64,000 nucleotides of DNA from Haematococcus lacustris (GCA_030144725.1 JASKMD010000002.1:1447611-1511610); one strand, 5' to 3'; shown: positions 19,847 through 33,109, numbered from the stretch's first letter. The notes: generated by a model from the sequence alone, not told the origin. Made by a program: numbers and translations.

Positions 19847-21307
19847 TCAAGAGTCCCCAACATGGGGTTGGTAATCTTCATGCAAGTACTCGCTACAAAG
19901 TGCACCGATTTCGGTAGCGTTTGTTGCATTGGCACCCGCGAATTACTCCGCATCTACTGGCGAGCGGCGCGTTAATCCTTGCATCAGAGTCCATGCCGGC
20001 GCAAGCGAGCACGGACACACCTCAGCTGCTCACTATCGATTGTTCTAGTGGTATGTAACGGCATCAGTGATGGAGCGGCGCCTGCTATCGAGCCAGAAGT
20101 ACAATCTAAATTCAGCCCGCCAGGCTTGCTCCGCGAGCCTTTCATTGGTGCAGGCAGTGTCGGAGGACTGTCGTGGGGCTAGTGATGACTGGACATTGCA
20201 TCAAACGCGCAGGGTTATGTGGGAGGTGCGTTCCTCTCTCACGCCAGTCACACAGAAAAGTACCTCCTTGCACAAATCGGCTTTTTGAAATATCTAGTCA
20301 TTAAATTGTTCATAACTCTACGACACAGCTGCTGGAAAAGAAAGCACGGCAGTTCATCAATCAGGCCCGCCGTAATTGACTTTGGCGTGACCCGACTCTG
20401 CCTTGCAGAGTTGACTAGCCTACTCCGACCTCCTGGACCCTGCCCCCTCGCACCCCCTTGCAGCCCCACCCCTCCTGCTGCCCCCCCCTGGCAGCAGCTG
20501 CCCACCCCTCCTGCTGCCCACCCTGGCAGCAGCTGCCCACCCCTCCTGCGGCTCCCCCCTGGCAGCAGCTGCCCACCCCTCCTGCTGCCCACCCCTGGCA
20601 GCAGCTGCCCACCCCTCCTGCTGCCCCCCCCTGGCAGCAGCTGCCCCCCCCTCCTGCGGCTCCCCCCTGGCAGCAGCTGGCAGCTGGTGTTGGCGCCGCC
20701 CCTGGGCTGACCCCCCCTCCTGCTGAACCCCCCTGACAGCAGCTGGTGCAGGTGCATCCCCTGAGCTGCTCACATCTCCAGCCGATCAACAAGGGGCCAC
20801 ATCGGAGCTGGACACGAGCTCTGCACGCAAGCGGAGGGCGGGCGTGACAGATGGGACCCAACCTGCCGAGCAAGGTAACAGAGCAATAGCCTACACACCT
20901 TGTGGGGTTTTGTACAATGGCCAAGTCATCAGTACTGCTCACGAACGGGTCAAGCATCGCAGCAACCTTGTATGTTTCATGCATGGGTGAAGGGGCTTTG
21001 TTACATCGGTTTGGCATGCCATGTGAATCGTTTTGACTGCGGCGACTGTGCCTCACTGTGCGCCACTGTGCGCAGGTGCTCCTGGGCCACGTCGGTCGCG
21101 GCGAGGCCCGCATAAGCAAAACTGGCATGATTTGAGCCGCAATAACACTCGGCTCACTGCACAATAATTAATGATACATGTTGCACCGCATAGCTGCCGG
21201 AGTCCGCTATCCAGCGATGTGCGTAGCATAAATAGAAACCACGGGGCTGAGACGCGGCGTCGTTTTGATTAGCAGGGGTCGGTTTACTGTTAGTTGGTGA
21301 CACCTGA
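19847..21307 (+). mobile_element. Element B of the unassigned TIR family, 1.46 kb
   Basis: The left end TCAAGAGTCCCCAACATGGG and right end TAGTTGGTGACACCTGA are imperfect inverted repeats. It is flanked by the direct repeat CCTGATG at 19840-19846 and 21308-21314. Inside are a minisatellite (about 20450-20740) and an exon-like block with a basic patch (SSARKRRAG) followed by a GT donor at about 20874. Element C has a similar block (STSRKREA) followed by a GT donor, so both may come from one parent gene. No transposase domain is visible. Confidence 0.6.
20450..20740 (+). repeat. Minisatellite in element B
   Basis: About eight imperfect units of 30-33 bp with the core CCTGGCAGCAGCTGCCCACC. It opens long artificial frames on both strands. 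It may once have encoded a Pro/Gln-rich stretch of the element's protein. Confidence 0.85.
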
Positions 21308-21314
21308 CCTGATG

Positions 21315-22645
21315 ACGAGTCGCTGGCTAGAGAGGATAATCCGTATGTCGCTGTCAGCATCACCAGCCTTCACGCTCAACCAGGCGGTCTCTAGTGTCAC
21401 ACCCTCCCCCCGGATCATGCACTGCCGCCTGGCTCATGCCACACACTTCGAGAAACTGTAGCCAAACAGCTGTAACCAAGCAGCGCAGCAGGTGCATTGA
21501 AGGTCAACAACTCAGGTCGGGCTAATGAGGAGGGCACAACCGCTAGCCACGGAGGATGGCCTGGGGTGTGGAGACCCGGCCCCTAACCTTGGCAGTGCCC
21601 GCTGACATGGCCAGACTGCCTGCATGCCACCCCGACCCCCGAAACCTGCTTGCTGCCGGCTGGCACCCATCATCCTGCCATGAGCTCTTTTTGGCTCTCA
21701 TTCAGCCTGCCTGCTGCACTAGCTTACGCATAAGCTCATCCCCTATCTCACTCCCTCTCAGTCTCTCCACTCCCTCTTCACGGTTGCTACCCACAAATGG
21801 CCTGCGGCCCACCAGCTGCCATCCAGTTGCCCGCCACCTGGCATTCGGTTTGTTGCGGTGGACAAGGTGGCGGCACCTGGTGGGCCCCGTGCGCCCTGAC
21901 CATGCCTCCTGACCCCTGACCCCACACACCACAGCAGAGCTCGAAACCAAACCCAGGGTGGTGGACCCTGATCAGCACCCTGCTCCCAGGCCACGCCTCA
22001 CCCCATGTCCTGCACACAAACAACCCTCCAAAAGAGGCCCAGGCCCAGCCAGGCTGTGCCATCTAGGTCCAGGTCCGTGGCCCAGGCCCAGCCAGCCCCA
22101 CCCTCAGTTGCAATCATAGCTTCAAGTTTGCAAGCATCCTAGCTAGCAGGTGGGCCAGAGCAGCAGGGCCTGCTGGCCCGGAGTTACAGGCCCACAGGCA
22201 GCTGACGCAAGGCAGCTGGTGAAGGGCAGTAAGGGCACAGAGCCAAGGCAGCCAGGCCCCTCATGGCAAAGCACTAGCTCCCTGCCTTGCCCCTTACCCC
22301 AGGAACCCCTTCACTAGCTTAGTTGGTGTCTCCTCGCGACGGGTGCAACCACCCTGTCACCCACCTTGATCTCCGCTAAAATTCCCTGTCATGGGATGGC
22401 CCTGCCTGGAGTGACACCTCGGCCTGCCCTGCCTTGCGCCGCAGAGGTGGGCCGGGCCCGAGTCCAAGAGGCCAGAGCACCTACTTTGGTAGAGGGGCTG
22501 GCGGCGGTGGTGGCGGCAACAGAGGCGGCCGCAGCTACCAGGGCAGCCAGGCAGCTGGGACTTCCAAACCCCCTGCTGCTGTGTTGTCCTAGTACAGCTG
22601 GGGTGCACGGAGCCACAGGTTGTGGGGCAGGCTGTCCAGGTCCCT
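21315..22645. other. Region downstream of the cullin gene (cullin 3' UTR plus intergenic), no other gene seen
   Basis: No conserved coding block was found on either strand. On the minus strand, after the cullin stop at 22646-22648, the first TGTAA-type signal I see is at 22184-22188, which would give a 3' UTR of roughly 460 bases. Confidence 0.4.
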
Positions 22646-23615
22646 TTAAGCCAGGTACCTAAACATCTGCGGGTTCTCCTTGTCACGCTCCAGGTAGTCG
22701 CGGGATATGAGGTCCTCAATGCGCTTCTTGATCAGCTTGAAGTCGGGCTTGAACATGCGGCTCAGCTGCTGCACCACCTCCATCACCAGCTGCTGGTGCT
22801 GAAGCACCTGCGGCCAGCAAGCCAAGGGCGCTGCTCAGGCAAGGCAGGCAGGCAGCTGGTGTCGGGCTAGAGCGGCACGGCCAGAGGATGAGCAGGTGGA
22901 GCAGCAGTGGGAGGGAAAGGGAGTGGAGGCCAGGGAAGGGAAGGGAAGGGAGGTCCAGCAAGGGAAGAGCAAGGTGGGGCAAGGGAGGGGTAGGGGTTGG
23001 GGAAGGCTGGATGCTGGCAAGGCTATGATGAGTGAGAAATGAGACCCACACTCATCCCCGCTGGCTCTACCCAGGTCGTCCCATTCAGTTGCTCCAGGCT
23101 GTCTCTTCTCTCGCTCACGTGCCGCGCCCTTCTCTTCCCAGTCTTTCTCTGCTCAGTCTTCAGGACCCCACCCTGTTCCCACCCAACGCTATGTGCTGCC
23201 TCCCTTGTCTACCCCATCCAACACAACTTTACTCCTGCACCCCACCCTCTTCATACACGATGCTTCATGCTCAGTGAGCAGCCCACAGCTTCAGCAGCCC
23301 AGCCAACACCTGGCGACCAGTGCAATCCCTTTGCTTGCCATCCCAGTGCCACTGCAGCGCTATCCCACACCCTGCCCTGGGCCTCCCACCTTGCGGCTCT
23401 TCATGGTGCGCACAATGGCGGCGTCAATGGCATACTTGCGGTCCTTGTCTACGTCCTCAATCACCTGCAGCCACGAGCAGTTCGACTTCACGCCCTGCAC
23501 GGCTGCCTTGCTGCTGCCATGCAGCTGGACACAGCCAAACACTGGCTGCATGTTGCAGCCTGATACGGCCTACAGCCTAGCACAGGCAGCTTGCACCTGT
23601 ACGGGGGATGACGGT

Positions 23616-23654
<39 letters not shown>

Positions 23655-26600
23655 CTGGCTGCTCGTCCTCCAAGCGGGGCACCATACCTTCTTCTTCTCG
23701 TCCACGGGTGGCAGCGGGATTTTGATGCGACGCATGCGGTCTGTAAACTTGTTGTTGAACCTGGCAGCGGTCAGCAGTCAAAAATGTTCGAGGTCATGTA
23801 AGAGGGCAGTCAAAATGTTGGAGGTCATGTAAGAGGGCAGTCACAATGTTCGAGGTCATGTAAGAGGGCGCCCCTTGTCTCCTCTGCTTCTCCTGTCATC
23901 ACTACTGCAACCAAGCTCAAAAATGGCCAAGCTAGCTGACCCCTTCCCCACCCCATCACAGGCAGTGGCCTCACCTAAACTTGTCTGCCTTGTTAATGGT
24001 CTTGGTGGCTGGCTCCTTGTTCAGCAGCTTGTACTTGCCGCAGCTCAGGGAATGCAACAGCCGCAGCGTGTCATCGTCTTGCAGGTTCACGCGTTGCTGT
24101 GGGTGCACCGACACAAGGCCGACGCAGGATCAGGGCCAGGACCAGGACCAGGGCAAGGGGGATGGGGAGGCTACCTTTCAAGACTGGCCACTCTCTGTTG
24201 CTGGGCCAGCACAAGGCCAGCAATGGGTCCAAGCTAGAGGGGGCCAGCACCAGGACCAGGACCAGGACCAGGACAAGGGTAGGGAGCAATGGAAGGCGTG
24301 CTGAACCCCCTGGCCCATCACTACCCAGCCCTCGCACATTCGCCACCACTCCACTGCCCTCTCCCTGCACTTCCCTTCTCCTCTCTATTCCTTCCCCTGC
24401 CCGCCCCTAGCCTTGTCTACCACCTTGATCTCCTCGAAGGACAGCTCCTCCGCGTCATTGAACAGCAGGCAAACGGTGGCCTGCATGGTGCTCATGGTCA
24501 TCTCTATGGGCTTGGCGTCAAAGTTGCCCTTCACCATGCAGCTGCCAAGCGAGTAGATCCAGGTCAGGCGCCTGCACCCAGCAGCACGTGATCAGAGCAG
24601 CCCAGGCCAGGACAGGTTCCAGCATCACAGGTGTGAAAGGAGAGTGACACCACAGAGTGACACCACAGAGTGACACCACAAGGTCATAGCCAGAGAACAT
24701 GCAGCATGCTGCACGCTGAACTGAGGTGCCTCTACTGAGGTGCGGGAGTTTTTTGCAGGTTAAAGATATGAATATCTGAAGAATGAAGCGTGAAGCTTCC
24801 TGGACATGCAGGCGAATGTCATGCATGCAGTCGTTCTTCCTCTTGCATGCAGCCGTTCTTCCTCATGCATGCGGCAGGCACACCATTAGGACCGTTAGGT
24901 TCGCCTGACTCCTACATGCCACGCATGGAGCATTTTCCATGCATGCGGCTGACACACATTGGTCACACCATGCTCCTGTACCTGCTGTTACAAAACCAGC
25001 GTTCCACCTACGTCAACATGTCCAGCTGCTGTCCAGGCCACCCCGCTGTCAGACCCGCAGCTGCCACCCACCTGTGCTGGTTGACTGCCTCATAAAACTG
25101 CTTGAACAGCTCCACTCCCTCAACCATCTCCTTGGGCAGAGACAGGTCAATGCTCTTGTAGGTGGGCCAGAACCCCGTGGTGAGCACCTGGCGCGCCAGC
25201 GGGGCCAGCAACGGCACCATGTGACTAGCAGCACGTGACAAGCTTTTCTGAGTGTGACACATGCGCAGGTTGTGGCTAGCTTTTTCTCGTGTATCACGTT
25301 AACAGCACGTGACTAGCAACAACAGCGTCAGCGTCTGTCTACACAAAAGCAGCATGTACCTGGCAACATTTGACTCTCAGCAACAGCATCAGGAGCAGAG
25401 GAGATTGCGGCCAACTGCAGCAGCCACACGTGCACCCTACCCAGCAGCAGGAGACACCAGCTGTTCACCGTGTAGACTTACTGACTCGGCATTGTGCAGC
25501 ACCCATCATCATCAGCAGCAGGGAACATCAGGCTTGCATCATGCAAGCCTACATCCAGCAAGCTTGCCAATGTGGACAAACAGATGTGTGCAGAAAAAAA
25601 CGAATGCCCCAGGGGTGCCCTGAGGGTGAGAGGAGAAGAGGGGGGGCGGAAGGGGGGCGAGCCTACATCCAGCAAGCTTGCCGGTGGTTGCTGTGGACAA
25701 CGAAATTGTATGCAGCAAAAAACGAATGCCCCAGGGAAGCAAAGTACCCTGAGGGGTGCTGCTGGTCTGGTCCTGCTTCCTTGCCATGCCTCCAGCCAGC
25801 AGCTGTCAATGGCAAAGGACACTGTGGAGGGGAGACTGCGCACCGTGACGCTGATGTCCAGCGCCAGCTTGCGCCCGCCCCCTACCAACCACTCATCAAA
25901 CGCTGTCTGCTTCTCTTTGGCCAGCTGCAGGTCGGTCACCATGCCCTCCATCTGCAGCGACGCAAAGGCAGGCAAGGAGGATGACAAGGGTGAGGGTAAG
26001 GGTGATCACAATGGCGTACATGAGAGTGAGTGTGAGTGTGAGGGTGTGAGAGTGTGCAGGTGTAAGCATGGGCAATTGTGTCCAGAAGGCCTAGAAGCGC
26101 TGGAGGCAGAAGGACAGTCAAGCAGGAGGACCAGCAGTGCTGCCCCCGGCCTGCCGCCTGCGCCTGACCTTGCTTGTGAACTGTGCCCCACACTGCTGCT
26201 TCAGGCGGGTCAGGATGGAGCGCTCGTGGTCATCGCTGCTGCTCTTGTCGTGCAGCAGGCGGCGGGACAGCTTCTTGCGGTAGAACTCTGCAAACAAGTC
26301 CTTGTCGCTGATGTATGCCAGCAGCTTCACGACCTGCAAGAAAGGAGCAGCAGCAGGAGCAGCAGCAGGGGCAGCAGCAGCAGCGGCGTTTGGGACATCA
26401 TCCAGCCCATCACACCTTCTGCTGGAGCAGCTGGTAACAAGTCCCCAGTATTCCTGTGTATGACAGGCACTGGTGGAAAGGATCCCTTGACTGATTGGCC
26501 GACACAAGCTTCACAACTTGCACCAGAGCAGCAGCAGGAGCAGCAGCAGGAGCAGCAGCATTCAATCCATGATCAATTGAGTGACTTGAGGTCTGTTGTC

Positions 26601-29600
26601 AGATCTGCTGTAGCTGCTGAAGTGAAGGGCACGCTGGTAGTGCAGCAGCAGTGGCAGAACCAGAGACAGATGTTCTAGTCATAAGGGTAGGGCAGTGGGG
26701 CAAAGCTTGCCGGGGAGGCAGCAGCAGGGGGGAAAGCAATGGCGGTACAGCAGGGAGACCATGGCAGTAAGAGCATATGCAGCTACTATACATGCATATA
26801 GTAGATGTGTTTGACTACATCCTGTACTCCACCCCCCTGCCCAGCCCTTCTCCGCCCCCCTTCCGCTCCCCCCCCCCCCCCCCGCCCCTCTCCCCTCGCC
26901 CACTTTGTCCAAGGTGTCCTCCACAGCGTCGTCTGACAGCTTCTCGCTGCCGCCCTGCACACACAACACCATGCTCCTCCCATTGTCCCTCAACACAACC
27001 CCAATGATGGGCCAGCACCCTTAGTCAGGGTCAGGCCACAAGCCTGCACACTCACCCAGCGCAGCCCATGCCTGACCTCTGCCACACTCCCACACCTCCC
27101 CTCCCACCCCCCTTTCCCCCTCCCACACCCCCTTACACACCTCCACCTCCCATACCTCCCCCTCCCTCCCACAGCCCTCCTCCCCCACCCCATCTGCCTG
27201 ATCACCCCCCCCCCCCTCTCCTCCCCCAGCCACCTTCTTCAGCAGGTTGTCACAGAAGCTTGCCATCAGTTCTGCGCTGCTGCTGCCCCCGACCTGCTTG
27301 TTGCAGTTTGCCTCAAAAGCATCCTGCAGCACGTAGCCAAGCAGGCGTCACAGGCTGTTCAAGGCCCACAACTCCTGGAAGCCCTACACTGAACACCCTC
27401 ATCTTCCCCCCCCTCCCCCTTCCCCTCCTCCCCCCCTCCCCTCCCCCTCGCCCCGCTCTCCTCCCCTCCTCCTGTCATCCCTGCCTGACCTTCAATGATT
27501 TGTGGAACTGGGAGCAGTTGGCGAAGCAGGTGGAGACATAGGCCAGGTACTTGTCATGCAGGTCCAGCAGGCTACGTACAAACTGCTGCTCCACAGGGGT
27601 GCCAGTGTCCTTGGAGGGGGCGGCCTTGGCTGCGGGGGCCAGGCCAGGGCAGGGCAGGGCAGAGGTCCTCACCATCCACCCTCATCACCCTCTCCGTCCC
27701 CGTCCTCATCACCCGTATACCCTCATCATCACCCTCATCACCATCCTCACCTTCACCATCATGTTGCACCTGTTCTACTGCAACCTCCTCCACCCTTGTA
27801 CCTAGCTGGCACTAGCCCACCACGCAGCGCATCCCCAAGTGCCACGAAGCAGGTCTTCCTCCTCATGGAACCCTGCAGCCCAGCCCCTGGCCCTGGCCCT
27901 AGCCCTGGCCCTGACCTGCCCTGGCCCTGGCCCTGGCCTGCCCTGGCCCTGGCCCTGGCCCTGGCCCTGGCCCTGACCTGACCTGCCCTGGCCCTGGCCC
28001 TGGCCCTGGCCCTGACCTGACCTGCCCTGGCCCTGGCCCTGGCCCTGCCCTGCCCTGGCCCCTGACCTCTGGCCCCTGGCATGCCTAGCCCCCTCATGGC
28101 TACTCCTAGTCGTGCTACTCCCCACCACCTAGCCACGCAGCTCATCCCAAGTGCCATGACCCAGGTGCTCCTCCTCTCATGGGACCCTGCAGCCCAGCAC
28201 TTGCCCACCCTGCTCTCACCCCCATCCTTCTCCTTCTTGCTCTCCAACTCCTCAGTCACTGCCTTGACCAGCTTGCTCCCCTCAGCCTCCACCTGAAGGC
28301 AGCCAGACAGCCAGACAGACAGCTACACCATGTGCCCACCATCACCCTCACCAGGGTGAGCCGCCAGCCCCACCACCACCACCACCAGCTGAGCCAGCTG
28401 AGCCACCAGCCAGCTCCAGCTGTGGCTCATGAGCTCTAGGCCAGCTCTCAGCCGCCACCACCTAGGCCACTAGGCCAGCTGAGCCACCTGAGCCACCTCA
28501 GCAAGCACCACCCCACTGACCCACCCACCACCTACAACCCAGCCAGTCTGCTAGGAAGTCTGAGGGCAGGCAAGAACCCTGTGTGTGTGCCTGGCCAGGC
28601 CAGCCGGTACTGAAGGCTCAGGCAGAGGTCCCAGCCACCAAGGCAGCTGGTACTGCCACCCCCTGGCCCCCTGGCCTGCCCCTGCACAGCCTGCTCTGCC
28701 CCACCCCGCCCCTGCCCTCGCCACCATCTGGCCGCCTCTTCTTCCTTTCGGCCTTACTGAACAGGCTGCTGTGTCCCACCCGCCCCCCGCTGGCCCCTGG
28801 CAGCCCCTCTGCCCCCTGCCACGCACATGGCTCCTGAACACCTCCGCCACGGGGTCCAGCCCGCCCCTGATGCGGTTGTACAGCCGGTACATGCGGGCCA
28901 GGTCCTCTGTCTGCAGCCAGGATGAGGCAGGGCAGGGCAGGGCAGGGTAGGGCAGGGCAAGCTAGGGGAGGCAGCAGGGCAGGGTAGGGCAGGGTAGGGC
29001 GGGGTAGGGCGGGGTAGGGCGGGGTAGGGCGGGGTAAGGCAGGGTAGGGTAGGGGAGGCAGCAGGGCAGGGGGCACAGGGGACAACCCCAGGCCAGAGGG
29101 GGCGAAGGAAGGGGAGGGAAGAGGCCAGGGGAGGGTGGGCTGCAGCGGCCAGGGCAGAGCAGAGCTGGGCGGGGGGCAGGGCAGTGTGCAGGGGGGTGGG
29201 GCAGGAGGGGAGCGGGCAGGATGCAGCGGCTGTGTCGCCCTGCTCTCTATTCCTGGCCGCTCCTCCCCACACCCTGTGCACCTCCACCTGATCTGCAGCT
29301 AGCTCACCTTGTCATCTCTGAGCAGCACTGCACAGCCAGAGAACTCTTTCTGCAGCAGAGCCGTCTGGTGGACAGACAGCACCTCCAGCTCCACCTCCTT
29401 CAACAGCCTGGGCTGCGGGCAGGCGAGCAGGGGGGGCAGGGCCAGGTGGGCCAGCAGTCAGGGCAGGGCAGGGCAGCACAGAGCAGGGCAGGGCAGGCTA
29501 GGGGGGCAGGGGATAGGTGATGAGACAGGCCAGTCAGGGCGAGCGGGGCAGCAGCCTGGCAGGCAAAGCTGACAGCCAGGCAGCCTCAGCTGCCATCTCT

Positions 29601-32600
29601 GCCCTGCCCTGTCCTGCCCTGCCATACCTGCCCTGCCATACCTGCCCTGTCGTCTCATGGCCGCCTGCCGCTGATTGTCAAACAGGCAGGGCTGCAGAGT
29701 CTGGGCTACGTCTGGGGCTGCTGATCAGCCTGCGCCCCCCCAGCATGCAGGGCAGCACCTGGGCAGATAAGGTAGGGGCCCTGGCACGCCTGCCTACCTT
29801 GCTACTACTGTGCAGATAGTTGTCCACCCGCTCCTCCTCCAGCCGCAGGTGCTCCTCTGCCTTCACCATGTACTCGGGGCAGCTGTCTTGCTCTATCCAC
29901 AGCGCAGCCTTGCGTTGGTAGTAGGCGCCTGTCTCAGCCAGCAGGCTCTCCTCAAAGTCACGCTCGTAGCAGTCCATGCTGCCCATGCCAACCTGCATGC
30001 ATGCATGCATGCATGTGCCCCCATGCATATGGGCCTTGTTACACGTCTGCGCAGCCTCAGTCCCACAGCCTGGGTACTGCAGCCACAGCCACAGTGTGTG
30101 GCACCCAGGCACAGAGCCACAGCCACAGTGTGTGGCACCCTGACTGCCTGCCGTCTCCATGACCCACCATGACCCTGCATGACTGTTGCGGCGGCGGCTA
30201 TGCCGCAGCCAGGCTACTGCCCGCCTGTTGCTTTGCTGGACAGGCATTGCAGCCACTCAGCAGGCGAGAGGGCCACCCTATGTCCAGCCCACCCTGCTAG
30301 AGGTCTGCAGGGTTGGTCGGGAACAGGATCCTCGAGGTCCCTTTCTTAGAGCACATGGCTGCATGACCAGACCAAGGCCCTGCTACCCTGCCACTCCCCT
30401 GGCACCACCCACCACCCGCCTTTGTCCGCCCCTGCAGCTGCTGCTGCTTCTGTCGCCCCTGCTGCTGCTGTTGCTGCTGCTGTCGCCCCTGCTGCTGCTA
30501 TTGCCCCCGCTGCCACTTTCGCCATTGCTACTGTCCCTGTTGCTGCTACTGTCCCTGTTGCTGCTACTGTCGCTGTTGCTGCTGCTGTCGCCCCTGCTGC
30601 TGCTGTTGCCCTCTGCTGCTGCTGTCGCCCCTGCTGCTGCTATCGCCCCTCCTGCTGCTGTCGCCCCTGCTGCTGCTGTCGCCCCTGCTGCTGCTGTCGT
30701 CCCTCCTGCTGTCGTCCCTCCTGCTGTCGCCCCTCCTGCTGTTTCCCCACCCTGTCAGGCTGCGGCCTCCCACCTCAATGAAGATGCCCAGGATGTTCTT
30801 GATTAGAGCACGGTCTACCAGCTCGCCCTCACGCTCCTTGTCCACCAGGCGCAGCACCGCCTCGCGAGCCTTCTTCTTCATCTCGCTGTACACCAAGTCT
30901 ACACAGCAGGCCGCAGCGGAGGTGTTGAGGGCTGACCTTCACATGCACTGGCGGCAGGCCTGACCCTGGTTGAGGGCCACCACCAATAGTATGGGCTGGT
31001 TTCTGCCTGGTGTTTCAAGGCATTGCGAGCAGCAGGCCGTAGCGGAGGTGGTGAGGCACACCAAGAAGGCAGTGGCTGCAATGTGAGTCAAACACTCCAG
31101 CTGCCAGGTGAGTTAAGACAGCCCAAAAGGCAGTGGCTGCTAGGGCGGTGCAGGGACACAGCCTTTCTCACACCGGCAGGCTGGCCAGGGGCAGCTGCTG
31201 AGTGGTGGTGCCGGGCAGCTGCCTGGGACCATGGTAGGGGCCAGGTTGCGCAAAGCGGTCCACCGCTGCCAAGCGATGCAAGTGGAAAGCTGGGGCAAGG
31301 CCAGACTGATGTGAGGCTGGGCTGGAGTGCAAGTTGTTTGACATGACCAGCGTGGCTGTGAGCCTCCCTGAGTGGTTCGCTGTGCTGCTTGGCAGCTCAT
31401 AGGGAGCGTGACTTGGCAATGTGCTCTACAGGGTCCTGGATGGCCTGGATGGCCCTCAGCCCAGGCTTGGCAGCCCAGTGGTTCCTAGGAGTGCATAGTG
31501 TACCTCAGCCTGACGGGCCGTGGGCAGGCTTAACAGCTGCGTGGGAAGGGTCTGACACATGCCTGGGAGCGCCAGAGCTACCCCACGAGCTTGTCCTGTG
31601 CTGTGTGCAAGACTGGAAGGCGCCCTGCTGACCTTCACATGCACTGGCGGCAGGCCTGACCCTGGTTGAGGGCCACCACCAATAGTATGGGCTGGTTGCT
31701 GCCTGGTGTTTCAAAGCATTGCGAGCACCTGGCTCCACCACTGACTTGCGCACTGGGCGCCTGCCTGCTGCCCTGCCATATCTGCCCTGTCTGCCCTGCC
31801 CTGCCTTGTCTGCCCTGCCATGTGCTGCAATTTCCTGGCCGCTTGCCGCTGATCGTCAAACAGCCAGAGCTTCAGAGTCAAGACTAGGCAGGCAGGCACG
31901 CAGGCAGGCCCTAGCTCTTGTCAGGCCCCAACCACCCAGACAGGCTCTGGCTCATGTGCCGATGCTGTAGCAGTAGTGCAGGCACACCTTCTCCTGGCAT
32001 GTAGCCTAACGGCTGGCGGAATAAGCTAGGTGAGCCATCATCATGCTACTCCATCCAGGCCCAGGGTGGCACACTCAGCTGGGGGCTGGCACGATGTGCG
32101 CCACACCGTGCTGCATACAGCCCCCCTGGGCTGACTCACCAGCGAGCTGGCTGCTGGAAGCAGCAACCCAGCTGGTAGGCAACTGAGACCCTGTTTTAGT
32201 AGTGCTGTCAGTTCAGCTGCATGTGGGGGCCGCCCTGGCCAGGTTGGCCACTGCTGCATGAGGCTGCCCCTGAAGTAGCTCTGCACATATGCTGCTGTTC
32301 CAGAGGTCATCTAAGCCAAGCTGACACAACAGGCCAGGGGCATGAACCAGGGCCAGGGTGCCTGTCATTGAGCCTCTGGGCCGCGTGCGTGCATACACAC
32401 ACCTCTGAAACATTGCAGCCCCACATCTTTCAGCGCTGGCAGGGTGTGTCGCAAGACATAGTATCTGCAGCGCACAGTTGAGCAAGGGCGCACTCAGTGC
32501 AAGTGCCTACAGCCATAGGCAGCCAAGCAAGGGGGAGACAAGTTGCACACCTGTCCAAATAGCAGAAGAAGCGGGACAGCCACCGCACCATCAGCTTGTG

Positions 32601-33109
32601 GTTGCCCCATCGGTGATACAGCTCCCTCAACAACACCTCGTCGCGATGCTCACGCAACGCGGGTAGGACCTGTGCGCATAACGCGACCGGTTCCGCTGCG
32701 AAGAACTGGAGCAGGCTGCGCGCATTCAGCTCGCACCTTCTCCACAGTGTACAGGTGGAAAGCCTCCTTGTATTTGACATAAAGCTGCTCGGAGTAGTCG
32801 TGAGGTGGTTTCTGGGTGCACATGTTGTAGATGGTGCTGCGGGCGAGAGCAGGGGGGGTGAGGGGCAGACCCACGCCCTGCCCCTGCAGGCTGAACACTT
32901 ACGTGTAGAGGTTCATATACTCCTCGGCATTGAACGACTCCTCAGGCTCACCCTCCAGAATCCGTATGAGCTTGTTGATCCCCAACTGCGGTCGCTCCCA
33001 GAGAGCTCCCTTGCTCACGCAATCCCCCAGACAGTTTAATTGCAGCACAAGCACGCACCTGCATGATCTCCCAGCCTTCCCGCAGCTCTAACGGCCGTTT
33101 GTCGCCCAT
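22646..33109 (-). CDS. CUL1: Cullin, CUL1 type (scaffold of SCF ubiquitin ligase)
   Basis: CUL1 holds SKP1/F-box adaptors at its N-terminus and RBX1 plus the E2 enzyme at its C-terminus, and is activated by NEDD8 on a C-terminal lysine. Twenty exons read from the minus strand: 33059-33109, 32903-32985, 32737-32836, 32551-32669, 30774-30898, 29798-29992, 29308-29412, 28827-28910, 28220-28292, 27490-27629, 27234-27323, 26904-26954, 26169-26333, 25844-25951, 25072-25187, 24424-24571, 23975-24096, 23688-23760, 23390-23464, 22646-22807. Landmarks are [93 protein letters not shown] (NEDD8 region) and the winged-helix end [20 protein letters not shown] to RYLA. The start [17 protein letters not shown] fits plant CUL1. 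A conserved exon of about 62 nt (the YF..R.SLPPL..VGL.CF block) should lie between 32551 and 30898 but was not found. It is needed for the frame: exon 4 ends and exon 5 starts in phases that only a length of 3n+2 can join. Otherwise about 727 aa are intact. Confidence 0.93.
23769..23868. repeat. 32-bp tandem repeat in a cullin intron
   Basis: Three near-identical units containing GAGGTCATGTAAGAGGGC lie in the intron next to the exon at 23688-23760. Simple GGCA tetranucleotides at about 23616-23660 lie in the next intron. Confidence 0.85.
27880..28065. repeat. CCCTGG/CTGGCC hexamer repeat in a cullin intron
   Basis: An imperfect array of CCTGGC-type hexamers between the cullin exons at 27490-27629 and 28220-28292. 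It produces open frames of Gly/Gln/Arg or Pro/Ala type that are not genes. Confidence 0.85.
30420..30755. repeat. Imperfect GCTGCTGTCGCCCCT repeat in a cullin intron
   Basis: About 335 bp of imperfect 12-15 bp units built from GCTGCTGTCGCCCCT, directly beside the cullin exon at 30774-30898 on its donor side. The long open frames here are repeat artefacts. Confidence 0.85.
30930..31726. repeat. Direct duplication of about 98 bp in the intron lacking the expected cullin exon
   Basis: The segment at about 30930-31027 (GCTGACCTTCACATGCACTG to GCATTGCGAGCA) recurs at about 31629-31726 with only two differences seen. Both copies lie between cullin exons 5 (30774-30898) and 4 (32551-32669), so this intron has been rearranged by duplication. 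A third, shorter repeat (AAGGCAGTGGCTGC) occurs at about 31065 and 31128. Confidence 0.8.

Noticed and set aside
31140..31887. Short frames in the cullin intron (60-110 codons) on both strands
   Set aside because: No domain, and they overlap the duplicated intron segments; typical of GC-rich non-coding DNA.
32041..32310. Minus-strand frame with a YFRGSLM-like start as the missing cullin exon
   Set aside because: The following residues do not match the conserved SLPPL..VGL.CF block and the donor site does not fit the required phase.
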